Source: Prevotellaceae bacterium
GTDB taxonomy: Bacteria > Bacteroidota > Bacteroidia > Bacteroidales > Bacteroidaceae
Length of the DNA stretch: 64,000 nt
Direction: 5' to 3'
NCBI GenBank assembly: GCA_015257125.1
Contig: JABZKU010000005.1
Span: 1-64,000 of the forward strand
Shown here: piece after piece, positions 52,382 to 60,779 of the stretch
Layout of the letters: each line of letters starts with the position of its first letter
Position numbering within the stretch: the stretch's first letter is position 1
Notes under the pieces: generated by a model
Seen by the model: the letters and a program-made list of their open reading frames with translations, nothing else
What the model was told of the DNA's origin: nothing
Databases searched by the model: none
Program-made: the position numbers and the translations under genes

Positions 52382-52585
52382 ATTATAATGTCGGATTGAA
52401 GCCTTTGAATGTGGGTTGGGCGCAGCGGCTGTTGTCGCGGAAGTAAGGCGCAGCGCTGTTGACGTTGCCCCATTGCGGGGAAGCAACGAAGAAGTGCCGT
52501 AGCGAGGAGGAGCTGAAGCCATCTTTCGGCGCATCGGTGCACCGCTTGGTGGGCGCTCCTTGTGCCGGCGACGAAGGGCGGTGGG

Positions 52586-53368
52586 TTATTGCCAAGTGAG
52601 TTCGTCGATGTCAAACACCGGTCCTTCGGTGCAGACACAAACATTGCCGCGAGTGGTTTTCTCCACGCAGCAGAGGCAAGCCCCGATGCCGCAGGCCATC
52701 ATGTTTTCGAGCGAAACGCGGCAGGCATATCCCTTTTGGCGCGAGAGGGCGGCGACCGCTTTCATCATCGGGACGGGGCCGCAGGCGGCCACTAAGTCAA
52801 ACTGCTCCGTGTTCCACACCGAATGCTGGGTGACGAAGCCTTTTTCGCCGGCGCTGCCGTCTTCGGTGGTGCAACAGAGCATACCTATTTCCGCAAAACG
52901 CTCGCGTTGCAAAATATCACGTTCTGCGCGGCCGCCGAGCAGGAACACGGGCGTGTGTCCCGCTTCGCGCAAGACGCGTCCGTAGTAGAGCATCGGTGCT
53001 GTGCCGACACCGCCCCCGACGAGCAACATGCGGCGCGCGCCTTCTGTAATGGGGGGGACGGGGAAGGCATTCCCCAGGGGGTAAAGGCAATTCAGCAAAT
53101 CGCCTTTGCGAAGTTTGGCCAAGGCTCGTGTGCCGTCGCCGACAAGGTGGATGAGCAAGTCAAAAGTTCCGGCGGCGACATCCGCGTCGTTGATCGAAAT
53201 GGGACGGCGCAAAAATGTGGTCGGTGAACCTTCGACGGCCACTTGCACAAATTGCCCCGGAAGGATGGGCGGGAGTTCGTTTTCCCGATCTCGAAGGTGC
53301 AAGAGCAAGTAGTCTTCGCGAAGCATTTCCGCGCGTTCGACGAGGAGGTCTTTGGCAAATTTCTTCAT
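52586..53368 (-). CDS. pyrK: dihydroorotate dehydrogenase electron transfer subunit
   Basis: The protein has 260 residues. FAD-binding RRPISINDADV, NAD-binding MLLVGGGVGTAPMLYYGRVL and the C-terminal [2Fe-2S] cluster residues in MACGIGACLCCVEKTTRG and CVCTEGPVFD define the PyrK/ferredoxin-reductase family. It accepts electrons from PyrD and reduces NAD. It starts 146 bp from the divergent sialate esterase gene. Its start is preceded by a good -7 element at 53398. Confidence 0.95.
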   Translation of the reverse strand: MKKFAKDLLVERAEMLREDYLLLHLRDRENELPPILPGQFVQVAVEGSPTTFLRRPISINDADVAAGTFDLLIHLVGDGTRALAKLRKGDLLNCLYPLGNAFPVPPITEGARRMLLVGGGVGTAPMLYYGRVLREAGHTPVFLLGGRAERDILQRERFAEIGMLCCTTEDGSAGEKGFVTQHSVWNTEQFDLVAACGPVPMMKAVAALSRQKGYACRVSLENMMACGIGACLCCVEKTTRGNVCVCTEGPVFDIDELTWQ

Positions 53369-53397
53369 GTTGGGGGACTGTCTATGGTGATACGTTG

Positions 53398-53405
53398 CAA
53401 AAATA
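53398..53405 (-). promoter_or_regulatory. -7 promoter element of the pyrK-pyrD pair
   Basis: On the minus strand TATTTTTG matches TAnnTTTG 30 bp before pyrK. The nearest TTG (53422-53424) gives a 16-bp spacer, shorter than usual. Confidence 0.45.
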
Positions 53406-53448
53406 CGAAAAAGCCCCGAGCCAATGCCACTCTCTCTCGGCTTTTCGT

Positions 53449-53456
53449 TATCTTTG
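53449..53456 (+). promoter_or_regulatory. -7 promoter element of the sialate O-acetylesterase gene
   Basis: TATCTTTG matches the -7 consensus and is 57 bp before the ATG at 53514. No clear -33 TTG. Confidence 0.45.
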
Positions 53457-53513
53457 TCGACACAGTTATTTCATTTCTTCTCGAATTATTCTTTATCCCT
53501 TACCTCACACTGC

Positions 53514-55574
53514 ATGAAACGCCTACTTCTTTCGTTTCTTCTTCTCCTTTTTCTGCTTCCTCTATCGGCGCGCCGCATAATCAAAGTGGCCTGCGTGGGG
53601 AATAGTATCACCTACGGCACCGGTGTGGCCAACCGAGAGCAGAAGGCTTACCCCGTGGTGCTGCAACGTCTGCTCGGCAAAGGCTATCAAGTGGAGAACT
53701 TCGGCAAACCCGGCGCCACCTTGTTGCGTCGCGGCCATCGTCCTTATTTTGAGCAGTCTGAATTTCGCGCCGCGTTGCAGTTTCGTCCCGATATTGCCGT
53801 GATTCATTTGGGCATCAACGATACCGATCCGCGCAACTGGCCGAACTATCGCGACGAATTCATCCCCGATTATCTTGCACTCATCGATTCTCTCCGCGTA
53901 GTCAACCCCCATGTGCGCATTCTCGTGGCGCGCTTGACGCCGATCGGCGTCGATCATCCGCGTTTTGACAGTGGAACGCGCAAGTGGCGCGAAGAAATTT
54001 CGCAAGCCGTGCAGCAAGTGGCCGAAATCGCCCGTGTGGAATGGATCGATTTCTACGCTCCCTTGGTGCCGCACCCCGATTGGTTGCCCGACGCGGTGCA
54101 TCCCGATGCCCGCGGTGCCGAAGTTTTGGCAAAAGTGGCCTATGCCGGCATCACGGGGCGTTACGGCGGACTGCAACTTCCGCCGGTTTTTGCCGACAAT
54201 ATGGTGTTGCAACGCGGCATGCCCTTCTATTTGAAAGGAAAGGCCGATGCCGGCGAAACAGTGGTGGTGCGTTTGGGCGGTAAAGAGTTGGCGAGCGGCG
54301 TGACCGATGTGCGCGGGGTGTGGAATGTGCGCATTCCTGCGCTCACGGCCGCGGACAGTACGACACTCACCGTCTCCACGGCTCGCCGAACACTCACTTA
54401 TCGCAATGTCGCTGTCGGCGAAGTGTGGTTGTGTTCGGGACAGTCGAACATGGCATTCAAGTTACGACAAGCCGCCGACGCTTCTCGCGACATTGCCAAG
54501 GCGACCGATCGAGGATTGCGCCTCTACAATATGCAACCGCGTTGGGAAACCGACAACGTGGAGTGGGATAGTACGGCCGTCGACTCCGTGTCGCGCTTGC
54601 AATACTACCGTCCTGCGCAGTGGGTGGCCTCCTCTCCTCAAAACGCTGCGGACTTCTCGGCCGTAGCTTACTACATGGGGCGCATGTTGCGCGACAGTCT
54701 CCGTGTGCCGGTGGGCTTAGTCTGCAATGCCGTCGGCGGAACGCCGATTGAGTCGTGGATTGACCGCCCGATGCTCGAAGAATACTATCCACAAGTGTTG
54801 CGCCATTGGAAAAACAACGATTTCGTGATGGACTGGGTGCGCGGTCGTGCGGCGAAAAACCTCGCGCGTCGTCCCGGAGGTCGCCATCCCTATCATCCCG
54901 CCTATTGCTTTGAGGCGGGCATTGAACCGCTTTTGAATCTTCCCTTACGTGGCGTGGCCTGGTATCAGGGCGAATCGAATGCGCACAACCCCGACTCTTG
55001 GCGCTTCGACCTGCTGGCGCGAAGTTGGCGAATGCGAATGGGCGATTTCAGTCTCCCGTTCTACGTCGTACAGCTGTCCGGCATCGAGCGTCCGTCGTGG
55101 CCTTGGATGCGCAACACGCAGCGCATTGCGCAGCGCAGTGTCTTTGCCACGCAAATGGTGGTGAGTTCCGATTTGGGATTGCGCCACGATGTGCACCCGC
55201 CCTACAAACGTCCGGTGGGCGAACGTCTCGCGCAATCGATGTTGCGTCACACTTACGACCGATCCGGCGCACCCGTTTCTCCCGAAGTGGGAGCGAACAG
55301 TAAGGTGGACGGTGACCGTGTGCAACTTGATCTGCGTGAAGCGAAAGGTCTGCACGGCAGCGACGGACAACCCTTGCGTGGTTTTGAAATCGCAGGCGAG
55401 AATCAGCTCTTCTTTCCTGCCACAGCGCAGTTGAACGAAGACGGAAGGCTCACGCTTCATGCGCCGAAGGTTGCGCAACCTCGCTATGTGCGTTACGGCT
55501 GGCAGCCTTTTCCCACCGGCAATGTCGTGAATGGCGCCGGTCTTCCGTTGGGCACATTCAGCATCTCGCTCTGA
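53514..55574 (+). CDS. two-module sialate O-acetylesterase
   Basis: The protein has 686 residues from the ATG at 53514. The signal peptide (LLLSFLLLLFLLPLSA) is followed by an SGNH/GDSL esterase domain with GNS (29-31, Ser31), GIND (100-103) and DAVHPD (193-198). A second SGNH-type module of the SASA family follows, with CSGQSNM (Ser311), WYQGESNA near 480 and DVHPPYK near 560. The same two-module plan is known in Tannerella forsythia NanS. It would remove O-acetyl groups from sialic acids or other acetylated glycans in the periplasm. No sialidase is in the window. Confidence 0.9.
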   Translation: MKRLLLSFLLLLFLLPLSARRIIKVACVGNSITYGTGVANREQKAYPVVLQRLLGKGYQVENFGKPGATLLRRGHRPYFEQSEFRAALQFRPDIAVIHLGINDTDPRNWPNYRDEFIPDYLALIDSLRVVNPHVRILVARLTPIGVDHPRFDSGTRKWREEISQAVQQVAEIARVEWIDFYAPLVPHPDWLPDAVHPDARGAEVLAKVAYAGITGRYGGLQLPPVFADNMVLQRGMPFYLKGKADAGETVVVRLGGKELASGVTDVRGVWNVRIPALTAADSTTLTVSTARRTLTYRNVAVGEVWLCSGQSNMAFKLRQAADASRDIAKATDRGLRLYNMQPRWETDNVEWDSTAVDSVSRLQYYRPAQWVASSPQNAADFSAVAYYMGRMLRDSLRVPVGLVCNAVGGTPIESWIDRPMLEEYYPQVLRHWKNNDFVMDWVRGRAAKNLARRPGGRHPYHPAYCFEAGIEPLLNLPLRGVAWYQGESNAHNPDSWRFDLLARSWRMRMGDFSLPFYVVQLSGIERPSWPWMRNTQRIAQRSVFATQMVVSSDLGLRHDVHPPYKRPVGERLAQSMLRHTYDRSGAPVSPEVGANSKVDGDRVQLDLREAKGLHGSDGQPLRGFEIAGENQLFFPATAQLNEDGRLTLHAPKVAQPRYVRYGWQPFPTGNVVNGAGLPLGTFSISL

Positions 55575-55693
55575 TGGTGAGCGTCGCCTCACAACTTGTG
55601 CGAAACCTCTCGTTCAAGTGTCGGCCGGCGGGCTGTTTGCAGGCGATTTCAGCGCGTAAAAACGAAAAAGTTCCCAGTTTTTTCGATCATTCC

Positions 55694-55724
55694 TTGTGTA
55701 GTTGCGCAAGAGTGCCTATCTTTG
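55694..55724 (+). promoter_or_regulatory. promoter of tRNA-Val
   Basis: TTG (55694-55696), a 20-bp spacer and TATCTTTG (55717-55724) fully match the Bacteroidetes promoter, 32 bp before the tRNA. Confidence 0.7.
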
Positions 55725-55755
55725 CACCGCAATCGAGAGCTGAGGCTTTCTGATT

Positions 55756-55830
55756 GGGCGCTTAGCTCAGCTGGTTCAGAGCGTCTGCCTTACAAGCAGA
55801 GGGTCGGGGGTTCGAATCCCTCAGCGCCCA
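55756..55830 (+). tRNA. tRNA-Val (anticodon TAC)
   Basis: This is a 75-nt cloverleaf. The acceptor arm GGGCGCT pairs with AGCGCCC and the discriminator is A. The anticodon stem TCTGC/GCAGA encloses the loop CTTACAA, giving anticodon TAC. The T arm contains GGTTCGAATCC. The CCA end is not encoded, as usual in Bacteroidetes. Confidence 0.97.
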
Positions 55831-56068
55831 CAACTATATATTACGGATTTCAAATAGCAGCAATTCATCTTCTGATGAGTTGCTGCTGTTTTGTTTTGTG
55901 CAGCAGGTGGAAAGGGCGAGGAAAGTCAAGCGCTCTCGCCGGTAGGTGGTGGTCAAAGGGGAAAAGGGCCTGCGCCGGCGATAGAAAACTGTGCGATAGA
56001 GTGGGGAAGTGGCCCATCTCGTTAGGCAGATCGGGAGGAAAAGAAAGAGGTGCGAGAAGAGGGTGGAA

Positions 56069-56134
56069 AAACAAGACGACTTTTGCCAGAAAATGGACTA
56101 CTTTTCGCGAAAAGTAGTGAGGAAATAAGGAAAA
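56069..56134 (+). repeat. 21-bp phased repeat, locus 3 (four units)
   Basis: AAA triplets at 56069, 56090, 56111 and 56132 are exactly 21 bp apart, with TTTT nine bases before two of them (56081 and 56102). Same strand and structure as the loci at 28928 and 35225. Confidence 0.65.
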
Positions 56135-56883
56135 GTACGCGGGGGTAATCCGTCTTTTCGCACAACGAGAGCATGCAACCCACCGCTTTCGCTTGTAACG
56201 TGAGGAAAAAGTGTAGGCCGTGTTCGCGATAGCGCGCAAAGTTTTTATTCCTTTGGAAATCGGTGTCGGTTGTGAGGGGAAACCTGCCCACCGCTGTGGG
56301 AGAATGGCGTACCCCCGGGAGTATGATCGCTTTCGTGAAGGGAAGAACAGAATTTTTGTCATTACGATAAGGGGACTTGTAGGTATAAGTCTTTGGCTTT
56401 CTTGCGGTGTTTGGCTTGTAAAAGAAATTCGGAGAGATGGAGTGTCGCCATGTGGCGGGAGAGGAGAAAATGTAAGTCGACCGTTTGAGGTGAAGCCCTT
56501 GTTGCTTGCTGCTAAAACCCCTCAGATTGAGCAATAGAAGCGAAAGGATAACGAAATAATGCCAACTGCTAACCGAGGTGCCCGAAGGGGCGAAACGTTT
56601 TCTTCGGCTTTTTTTTGACAATCGATTTCGTGAATGAAAGCAACGTAGAGAAGTGGTCTTTTGATGAGCGCGTAAATGGGGAAGCACTTGTGGTAAAGCG
56701 TAGAAAAGCACAATCTTAGGCAGCGCGAAGAGGGGCTCCTTCAACAAGTTGGCAGTAGGTGTTCGTTTGGGGGAATGGTGCGGGAAAACTGCACGTCGGT
56801 CGCTCGCTTGTGCAATTTCTGTGCAGTTGAGGCGCCATCGAAAAAGCTGTTTGAGTAAATATCTTACATTGCCTCGCCAATCC

Positions 56884-56915
56884 TTTGGCAATACGGAGAT
56901 TATATATTACTTTTG
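56884..56915 (+). promoter_or_regulatory. promoter of the zapA-rny operon
   Basis: TTTG (56884-56887), a 20-bp spacer and TACTTTTG (56908-56915) are a full Bacteroidetes promoter match. The leader to the ATG at 57013 is about 90 nt. Confidence 0.7.
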
Positions 56916-57012
56916 CATAGACGCCCTGTTTTCATTTGTTGCGTGATGCAGCGCGTTAAATCGAATAACAATACGAACCTGAGAGGTTTACCTCTTTCAA
57001 CCCTACTGCTCA

Positions 57013-57654
57013 ATGGGAATATTTTCCAAACTCTTCGGTCGAAAAGACGCTGAAAGCAACGCGCCCGGATGGCGTGTGGGAGGAACCGAAGACTTCATGA
57101 CCTTGATTCGTGTTTACTACCAAGCGGTGATGGCCACCAATTTCGGCCTGCATGATCTGCGTACGTTGCCCGATCTGCGTGTGTTCAAGCAAACACTGAA
57201 AGTGCCGACGGTGAACAACCGCATCGGACCGGGCGAAAAGAAAAAGTGCCGCACGATGATGAACGAGTTGTACGGCATGCCCGAAAGTTTTTTCGATGAA
57301 ATCGACAGCAGCGTCAAGCGTAATTGCCGTAAGGTGAACGACATGCAGACCTATTTGATGCAATTCCAAGGTTTCTCGCAGGAACTGATGATGCTCATGG
57401 GCAATTTGCTCAATTGGAAATTCCGTTTGCCCGGTTTCCTCAAGGGCGTACTGCGCAACCTCACCGCAAAAGCCGTGCACGATATCTTCGAAAAGAACAG
57501 TTGGAAAGACGATGCAGTGCGCAAGTCCGTTTTGGCCGTGCGTCAGTACAGTCAGAAGTTGGGCTACTCCGAAACTTGGATGACCGAATTCGCCTACAAT
57601 GTCCTGATTCTTGCCAAGAAAGAGCCTAAAGCCGACGCAACGGCCGACGAATAA
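57013..57654 (+). CDS. conserved hypothetical protein
   Basis: The protein has 213 residues, is mostly alpha-helical and has no signal peptide. MGIFSKLFGRKDAES is followed by a helical body with WKFRLPGFLKGVLRNLTAKA near residue 135 and a polar C-terminus (KKEPKADATADE). No catalytic motif is seen and I do not recognise the family. It is the first gene of an operon ending in zapA and rny, so a role connected to division or RNA turnover is a reasonable guess. Confidence 0.75.
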   Translation: MGIFSKLFGRKDAESNAPGWRVGGTEDFMTLIRVYYQAVMATNFGLHDLRTLPDLRVFKQTLKVPTVNNRIGPGEKKKCRTMMNELYGMPESFFDEIDSSVKRNCRKVNDMQTYLMQFQGFSQELMMLMGNLLNWKFRLPGFLKGVLRNLTAKAVHDIFEKNSWKDDAVRKSVLAVRQYSQKLGYSETWMTEFAYNVLILAKKEPKADATADE

Positions 57655-57689
57655 ATGCTGAATCTATCGCCCCCTGCGGGCTGCAACGC

Positions 57690-57983
57690 ATGACCGAACA
57701 AGAACAACGTACATTACAGCTTTTTGAGACGCGAACGCGTCAGCTGATCTTGCAATACCGCGATGCTTCCGAGCTCAACCGGCAATTGCAGGACGAGTTG
57801 CGTGCGCGCGATCGGCAAATCGAGGAACTCAAAGCGCAACTCGAAGCGCTCACGAAAGAGTATGCCAATCTCAAAACAGCCAAAATGATTCAAATCAGTT
57901 CGGGCGAGAACGCTTCGGCGCAGAAACGCATTGCAAAGCTCATTCAAGAAATAGACAAGTGCATTGCAACGCTCAATGTCTGA
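57690..57983 (+). CDS. small coiled-coil protein (possible ZapB-like role)
   Basis: The protein has 97 residues. A long amphipathic helix runs from about residue 20 to 65 (LNRQLQDELRARDRQIEELK, then AQLEALTKEYANLKTAK), a classic coiled coil, followed by a short C-terminal segment. It is encoded 36 bp after the preceding gene and 32 bp before zapA. Its size and position suggest a partner of ZapA, analogous to ZapB; this is inference from context and shape, not from sequence similarity. Confidence 0.75.
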   Translation: MTEQEQRTLQLFETRTRQLILQYRDASELNRQLQDELRARDRQIEELKAQLEALTKEYANLKTAKMIQISSGENASAQKRIAKLIQEIDKCIATLNV

Positions 57984-58015
57984 ACTCCCAAACGACACCC
58001 CTACCCGTAAGCGTC

Positions 58016-58333
58016 ATGGCAGAATACACCGACAAACTCTCCATACAGTTGCACGTCAACAGCCGCCCGTTGCAGATCACAATCGACCGCGCGAAGGAAG
58101 CCACCTACCGCGAGGCCGCGAATCTGATCAATGAGCTTTTCAACCAATATCGCGCCTCCTTTCCCAATCAAACGCCGGAGAAATACGAGTCGACGGTCTT
58201 GGTGGACTTGGCTTATCGGTTGATTGAAATGGAGAAAAATGCCGATACCTCGCCCTTTGCGGAGACGATCGGCAAATTGAATGACGAAATTGAAGAAGCA
58301 CTCGGCCAACCTACCCTGATGGTCGAAAACTAA
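58016..58333 (+). CDS. zapA: cell division protein ZapA
   Basis: The protein has 105 residues from the ATG at 58016. KLSIQLHVNSRPLQITIDRA at the N-terminus is the ZapA globular head, EATYREAANLINELFNQYRA leads into it, and the C-terminal helix (VLVDLAYRLIEMEKNADTSP) is the tetramerising coiled coil. It bundles FtsZ filaments at midcell. It is followed directly by rny, as in many Bacteroidetes. Confidence 0.88.
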   Translation: MAEYTDKLSIQLHVNSRPLQITIDRAKEATYREAANLINELFNQYRASFPNQTPEKYESTVLVDLAYRLIEMEKNADTSPFAETIGKLNDEIEEALGQPTLMVEN

Positions 58334-58380
58334 TGCGTGCTTTCCTCATTATATAATAAGACTACCTACTTATCACATCA

Positions 58381-59919
58381 ATGAATTTAACTCTACTCAT
58401 CGTCGCTTTGGTCTGCATCGTCATCGGTGCCGGCGGCGGATATCTCCTTTTCCGATATGTGTTGACCGGAATGCTCAACCGACAGTTGGAAGAGGCTGAA
58501 AAAGAAGCCCAAGTCATCAAAGAGAAAAAACTGCTCGAAGTCAAAGAGAAGTTCCTTAACAAGAAAGCGGAACTCGAAAAGGAAGTGCAGCAGCGCAGCC
58601 AGCGCATTTTGCAGTCAGAAAACAAACTCAAGCAGCGCGAGATGGTCATCAATCAGCGCCAAGAGGACGTGAACCGTCGCAAGCAAGAACTCGATTCGCA
58701 GCAAGGCCGACTCAAGAATCAAGAACAACTCCTTGCCCGCAAGGAAGAAGAGTTGGGGCGTATGCACGAACGCGAGATTGCCAAACTCGAAGAGTTGTCG
58801 GGCATCTCGGCCGAAGAGGCACGCAACCACTTGATCGAGAGTTTGAAGGCAGAAGCGCAGACGCACGCCCAAAGCTACATCAACGAGATCATGGATGAGG
58901 CGAAAATCAATGCCAACAAGGAGGCGAAGCGCATTGTCATTCAGACCATTCAGCGAGTGGCCACCGAAACGGCAATTGAAAACAGCGTCACGGTTTTCCA
59001 TATCGAGAATGACGACGTGAAAGGTCGCATTATTGGCCGCGAGGGACGAAACATTCGTGCCTTGGAAGCGGCGACCGGCGTAGAAATCGTTGTCGACGAC
59101 ACCCCCGAAGCCATTGTTATCAGCGCTTTCGACCCCGTTCGTCGCGAAGTGGCGCGTTTGGCACTCCACAACCTGATTTCGGACGGCCGTATTCACCCCG
59201 CCCGCATCGAAGAAGTGGTGAGCAAGGTGAAAAAACAGGTCGACGAAGAAGTGATCGAAACGGGTAAGCGTACGGCGATTGACCTCGGTATCCATGGTTT
59301 GCACCCCGAACTGATTCGCATTGTCGGTAAAATGAAGTACCGCTCGTCTTATGGGCAGAATTTGCTCCAGCACGCGCGCGAAACAGCCAATCTTTGCGGC
59401 ATCATGGCGGCCGAACTCGGACTGAACCCCAAGAAGGCAAAGCGTGCCGGCTTGCTCCACGACATAGGTAAGGTGCCCGATGAGGAAACCGAACTCCCTC
59501 ACGCCATCTACGGTGCAAAAATTGCCGAGAAGTACAAGGAGAAACCCGATATTTGCAATGCGATCGGTGCGCACCACGATGAAATGGAGATGACCTCACT
59601 CATTGCCCCGATTGTGCAGGTCTGTGATGCGATTTCGGGCGCCCGTCCCGGTGCACGCCGCGAAATCGTCGAGGCCTATGTGAAGCGTTTGAACGACTTG
59701 GAGAATATCGCCATGAGCTATCCCGGTGTCGTGAAAACTTACGCCATCCAAGCCGGTAGAGAGTTGCGTGTGATTGTCGGTGCCGACAAGATTGACGACA
59801 AAGAAATCGAAAATCTTTCGAACAACATCGCAACTCGTATCCAAAACGAAATGACCTATCCGGGTCAAGTGAAAATTACCGTCATTCGCGAAACGCGTTC
59901 GGTGAGCTACGCCAAGTAG
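58381..59919 (+). CDS. rny: ribonuclease Y
   Basis: The protein has 512 residues, the normal length. An N-terminal membrane helix (LLIVALVCIVIGAGGGYLLF) is followed by a long coiled coil to about residue 190, a KH domain with GRIIGREGRNIRALEAATGV (about 214-233), and an HD domain with LLHDIGKVPDEE (His-Asp pair near 357). It is an endoribonuclease that starts mRNA decay at the membrane. It ends the operon. Confidence 0.97.
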   Translation: MNLTLLIVALVCIVIGAGGGYLLFRYVLTGMLNRQLEEAEKEAQVIKEKKLLEVKEKFLNKKAELEKEVQQRSQRILQSENKLKQREMVINQRQEDVNRRKQELDSQQGRLKNQEQLLARKEEELGRMHEREIAKLEELSGISAEEARNHLIESLKAEAQTHAQSYINEIMDEAKINANKEAKRIVIQTIQRVATETAIENSVTVFHIENDDVKGRIIGREGRNIRALEAATGVEIVVDDTPEAIVISAFDPVRREVARLALHNLISDGRIHPARIEEVVSKVKKQVDEEVIETGKRTAIDLGIHGLHPELIRIVGKMKYRSSYGQNLLQHARETANLCGIMAAELGLNPKKAKRAGLLHDIGKVPDEETELPHAIYGAKIAEKYKEKPDICNAIGAHHDEMEMTSLIAPIVQVCDAISGARPGARREIVEAYVKRLNDLENIAMSYPGVVKTYAIQAGRELRVIVGADKIDDKEIENLSNNIATRIQNEMTYPGQVKITVIRETRSVSYAK

Positions 59920-60084
59920 TCGTCCTGACACGGGGAGTGGTTCGGTGTTCTGATGAAGAGTGCCGAGCCACCCCATCGTATAACTACGTTATTTTTACGG
60001 CCGATCTGCAATAAATTGTACCCCGTGCCGTTAAAAAGAGAAACCGCGCCTCGAGCGTCTCTAAACGCATTACAGATTTCGCGA

Positions 60085-60750
60085 ATGCAAACTTTGTCTA
60101 CTGCCGTGTCGCCTACCGATCAACCTGTGCTCGTTGCAGCCCATTCGGTACTGCCCCCGTCGCTTGCTGTACGACGGGCGAAACGCGCATTTGATATCGT
60201 GGGCGCATTGTTGTGCTTGCTCCTTTTTTCCCCGGTGTTTCTTGTCATTATATTGTTGCAGTGGCTGACATCGGGAAAAAACGTGTTTTTTCGCCAAGAA
60301 CGTATTGGGAAAGACGGCCGCCCTTTTTTGATTCTCAAATTCCGCACGATGTGTCAAGATGCAGAAGAGAACGGTCCTCAACTGACTCAAATTAAGGATA
60401 CGACGCGCTGCACGCCTATCGGAGGCTTTTTGCGTCGGCATCACCTCGACGAGTTGCCGCAATTGTGGAATGTGCTTGTGGGAGATATGTCATTTGTCGG
60501 TTATCGTCCTGAGCGTCAATACTTCATCGATCAGATTTTAGCGCGCGATGCGCGTTATTCGCAGCTCTATGCGATGCGTCCGGGCATCACCTCCGAAGCT
60601 GCCATCTACAATGGTTACACCGATACGGTCGAAAAGATGCTCCGACGTCTTGAAATGGATCTCGATTACATGCAGCATGCCTCTGTGGCGCGTGATGTGA
60701 ACATCATCGCACAAACCTTCTTCTCGCTCCTGCGCAACAATCTCCGATGA
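60085..60750 (+). CDS. undecaprenyl-phosphate sugar phosphotransferase (initiating enzyme)
   Basis: The protein has 221 residues from the ATG at 60085; an upstream start at 59953 would add non-conserved sequence. RRAKRAFDIVGALLCLLLFS starts the membrane hairpin, then FFRQERIGKDGRPFLILKFR and TPIGGFLRRHHLDELPQLWN with VGDMSFVGYRPE are the polyprenyl phosphosugar transferase core (PF02397). It transfers a sugar-1-phosphate to undecaprenyl phosphate to begin repeat-unit assembly. Its stop overlaps the next gene's upstream ATG. Confidence 0.9.
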   Translation: MQTLSTAVSPTDQPVLVAAHSVLPPSLAVRRAKRAFDIVGALLCLLLFSPVFLVIILLQWLTSGKNVFFRQERIGKDGRPFLILKFRTMCQDAEENGPQLTQIKDTTRCTPIGGFLRRHHLDELPQLWNVLVGDMSFVGYRPERQYFIDQILARDARYSQLYAMRPGITSEAAIYNGYTDTVEKMLRRLEMDLDYMQHASVARDVNIIAQTFFSLLRNNLR

Positions 60751-60779
60751 ACTGCAGGTTCCTCAAGTTATTTCTGAAC

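Larger units (their letters stand above)
55831..57012. other. gene-free region of about 1.2 kb after tRNA-Val
   Basis: No gene is supported. A long open frame on the minus strand (56022-56891) has low-complexity, Ser/Arg/Phe-rich composition and no family resemblance, so I reject it. The 21-bp phased repeat (56069-56134) and the promoter at 56884-56915 are the only clear features. A tRNA 3' end followed by non-coding DNA is a common integration site, but no integrase or attachment duplication is seen. Confidence 0.5.

Noticed and set aside
56022..56891. Minus-strand open frame of 289 codons
   Set aside because: No family resemblance, runs through the promoter of the next operon and through a phased repeat.
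55700..57012. Possible integrative element at the tRNA-Val 3' end
   Set aside because: No integrase gene and no direct repeat of the tRNA end was found downstream.
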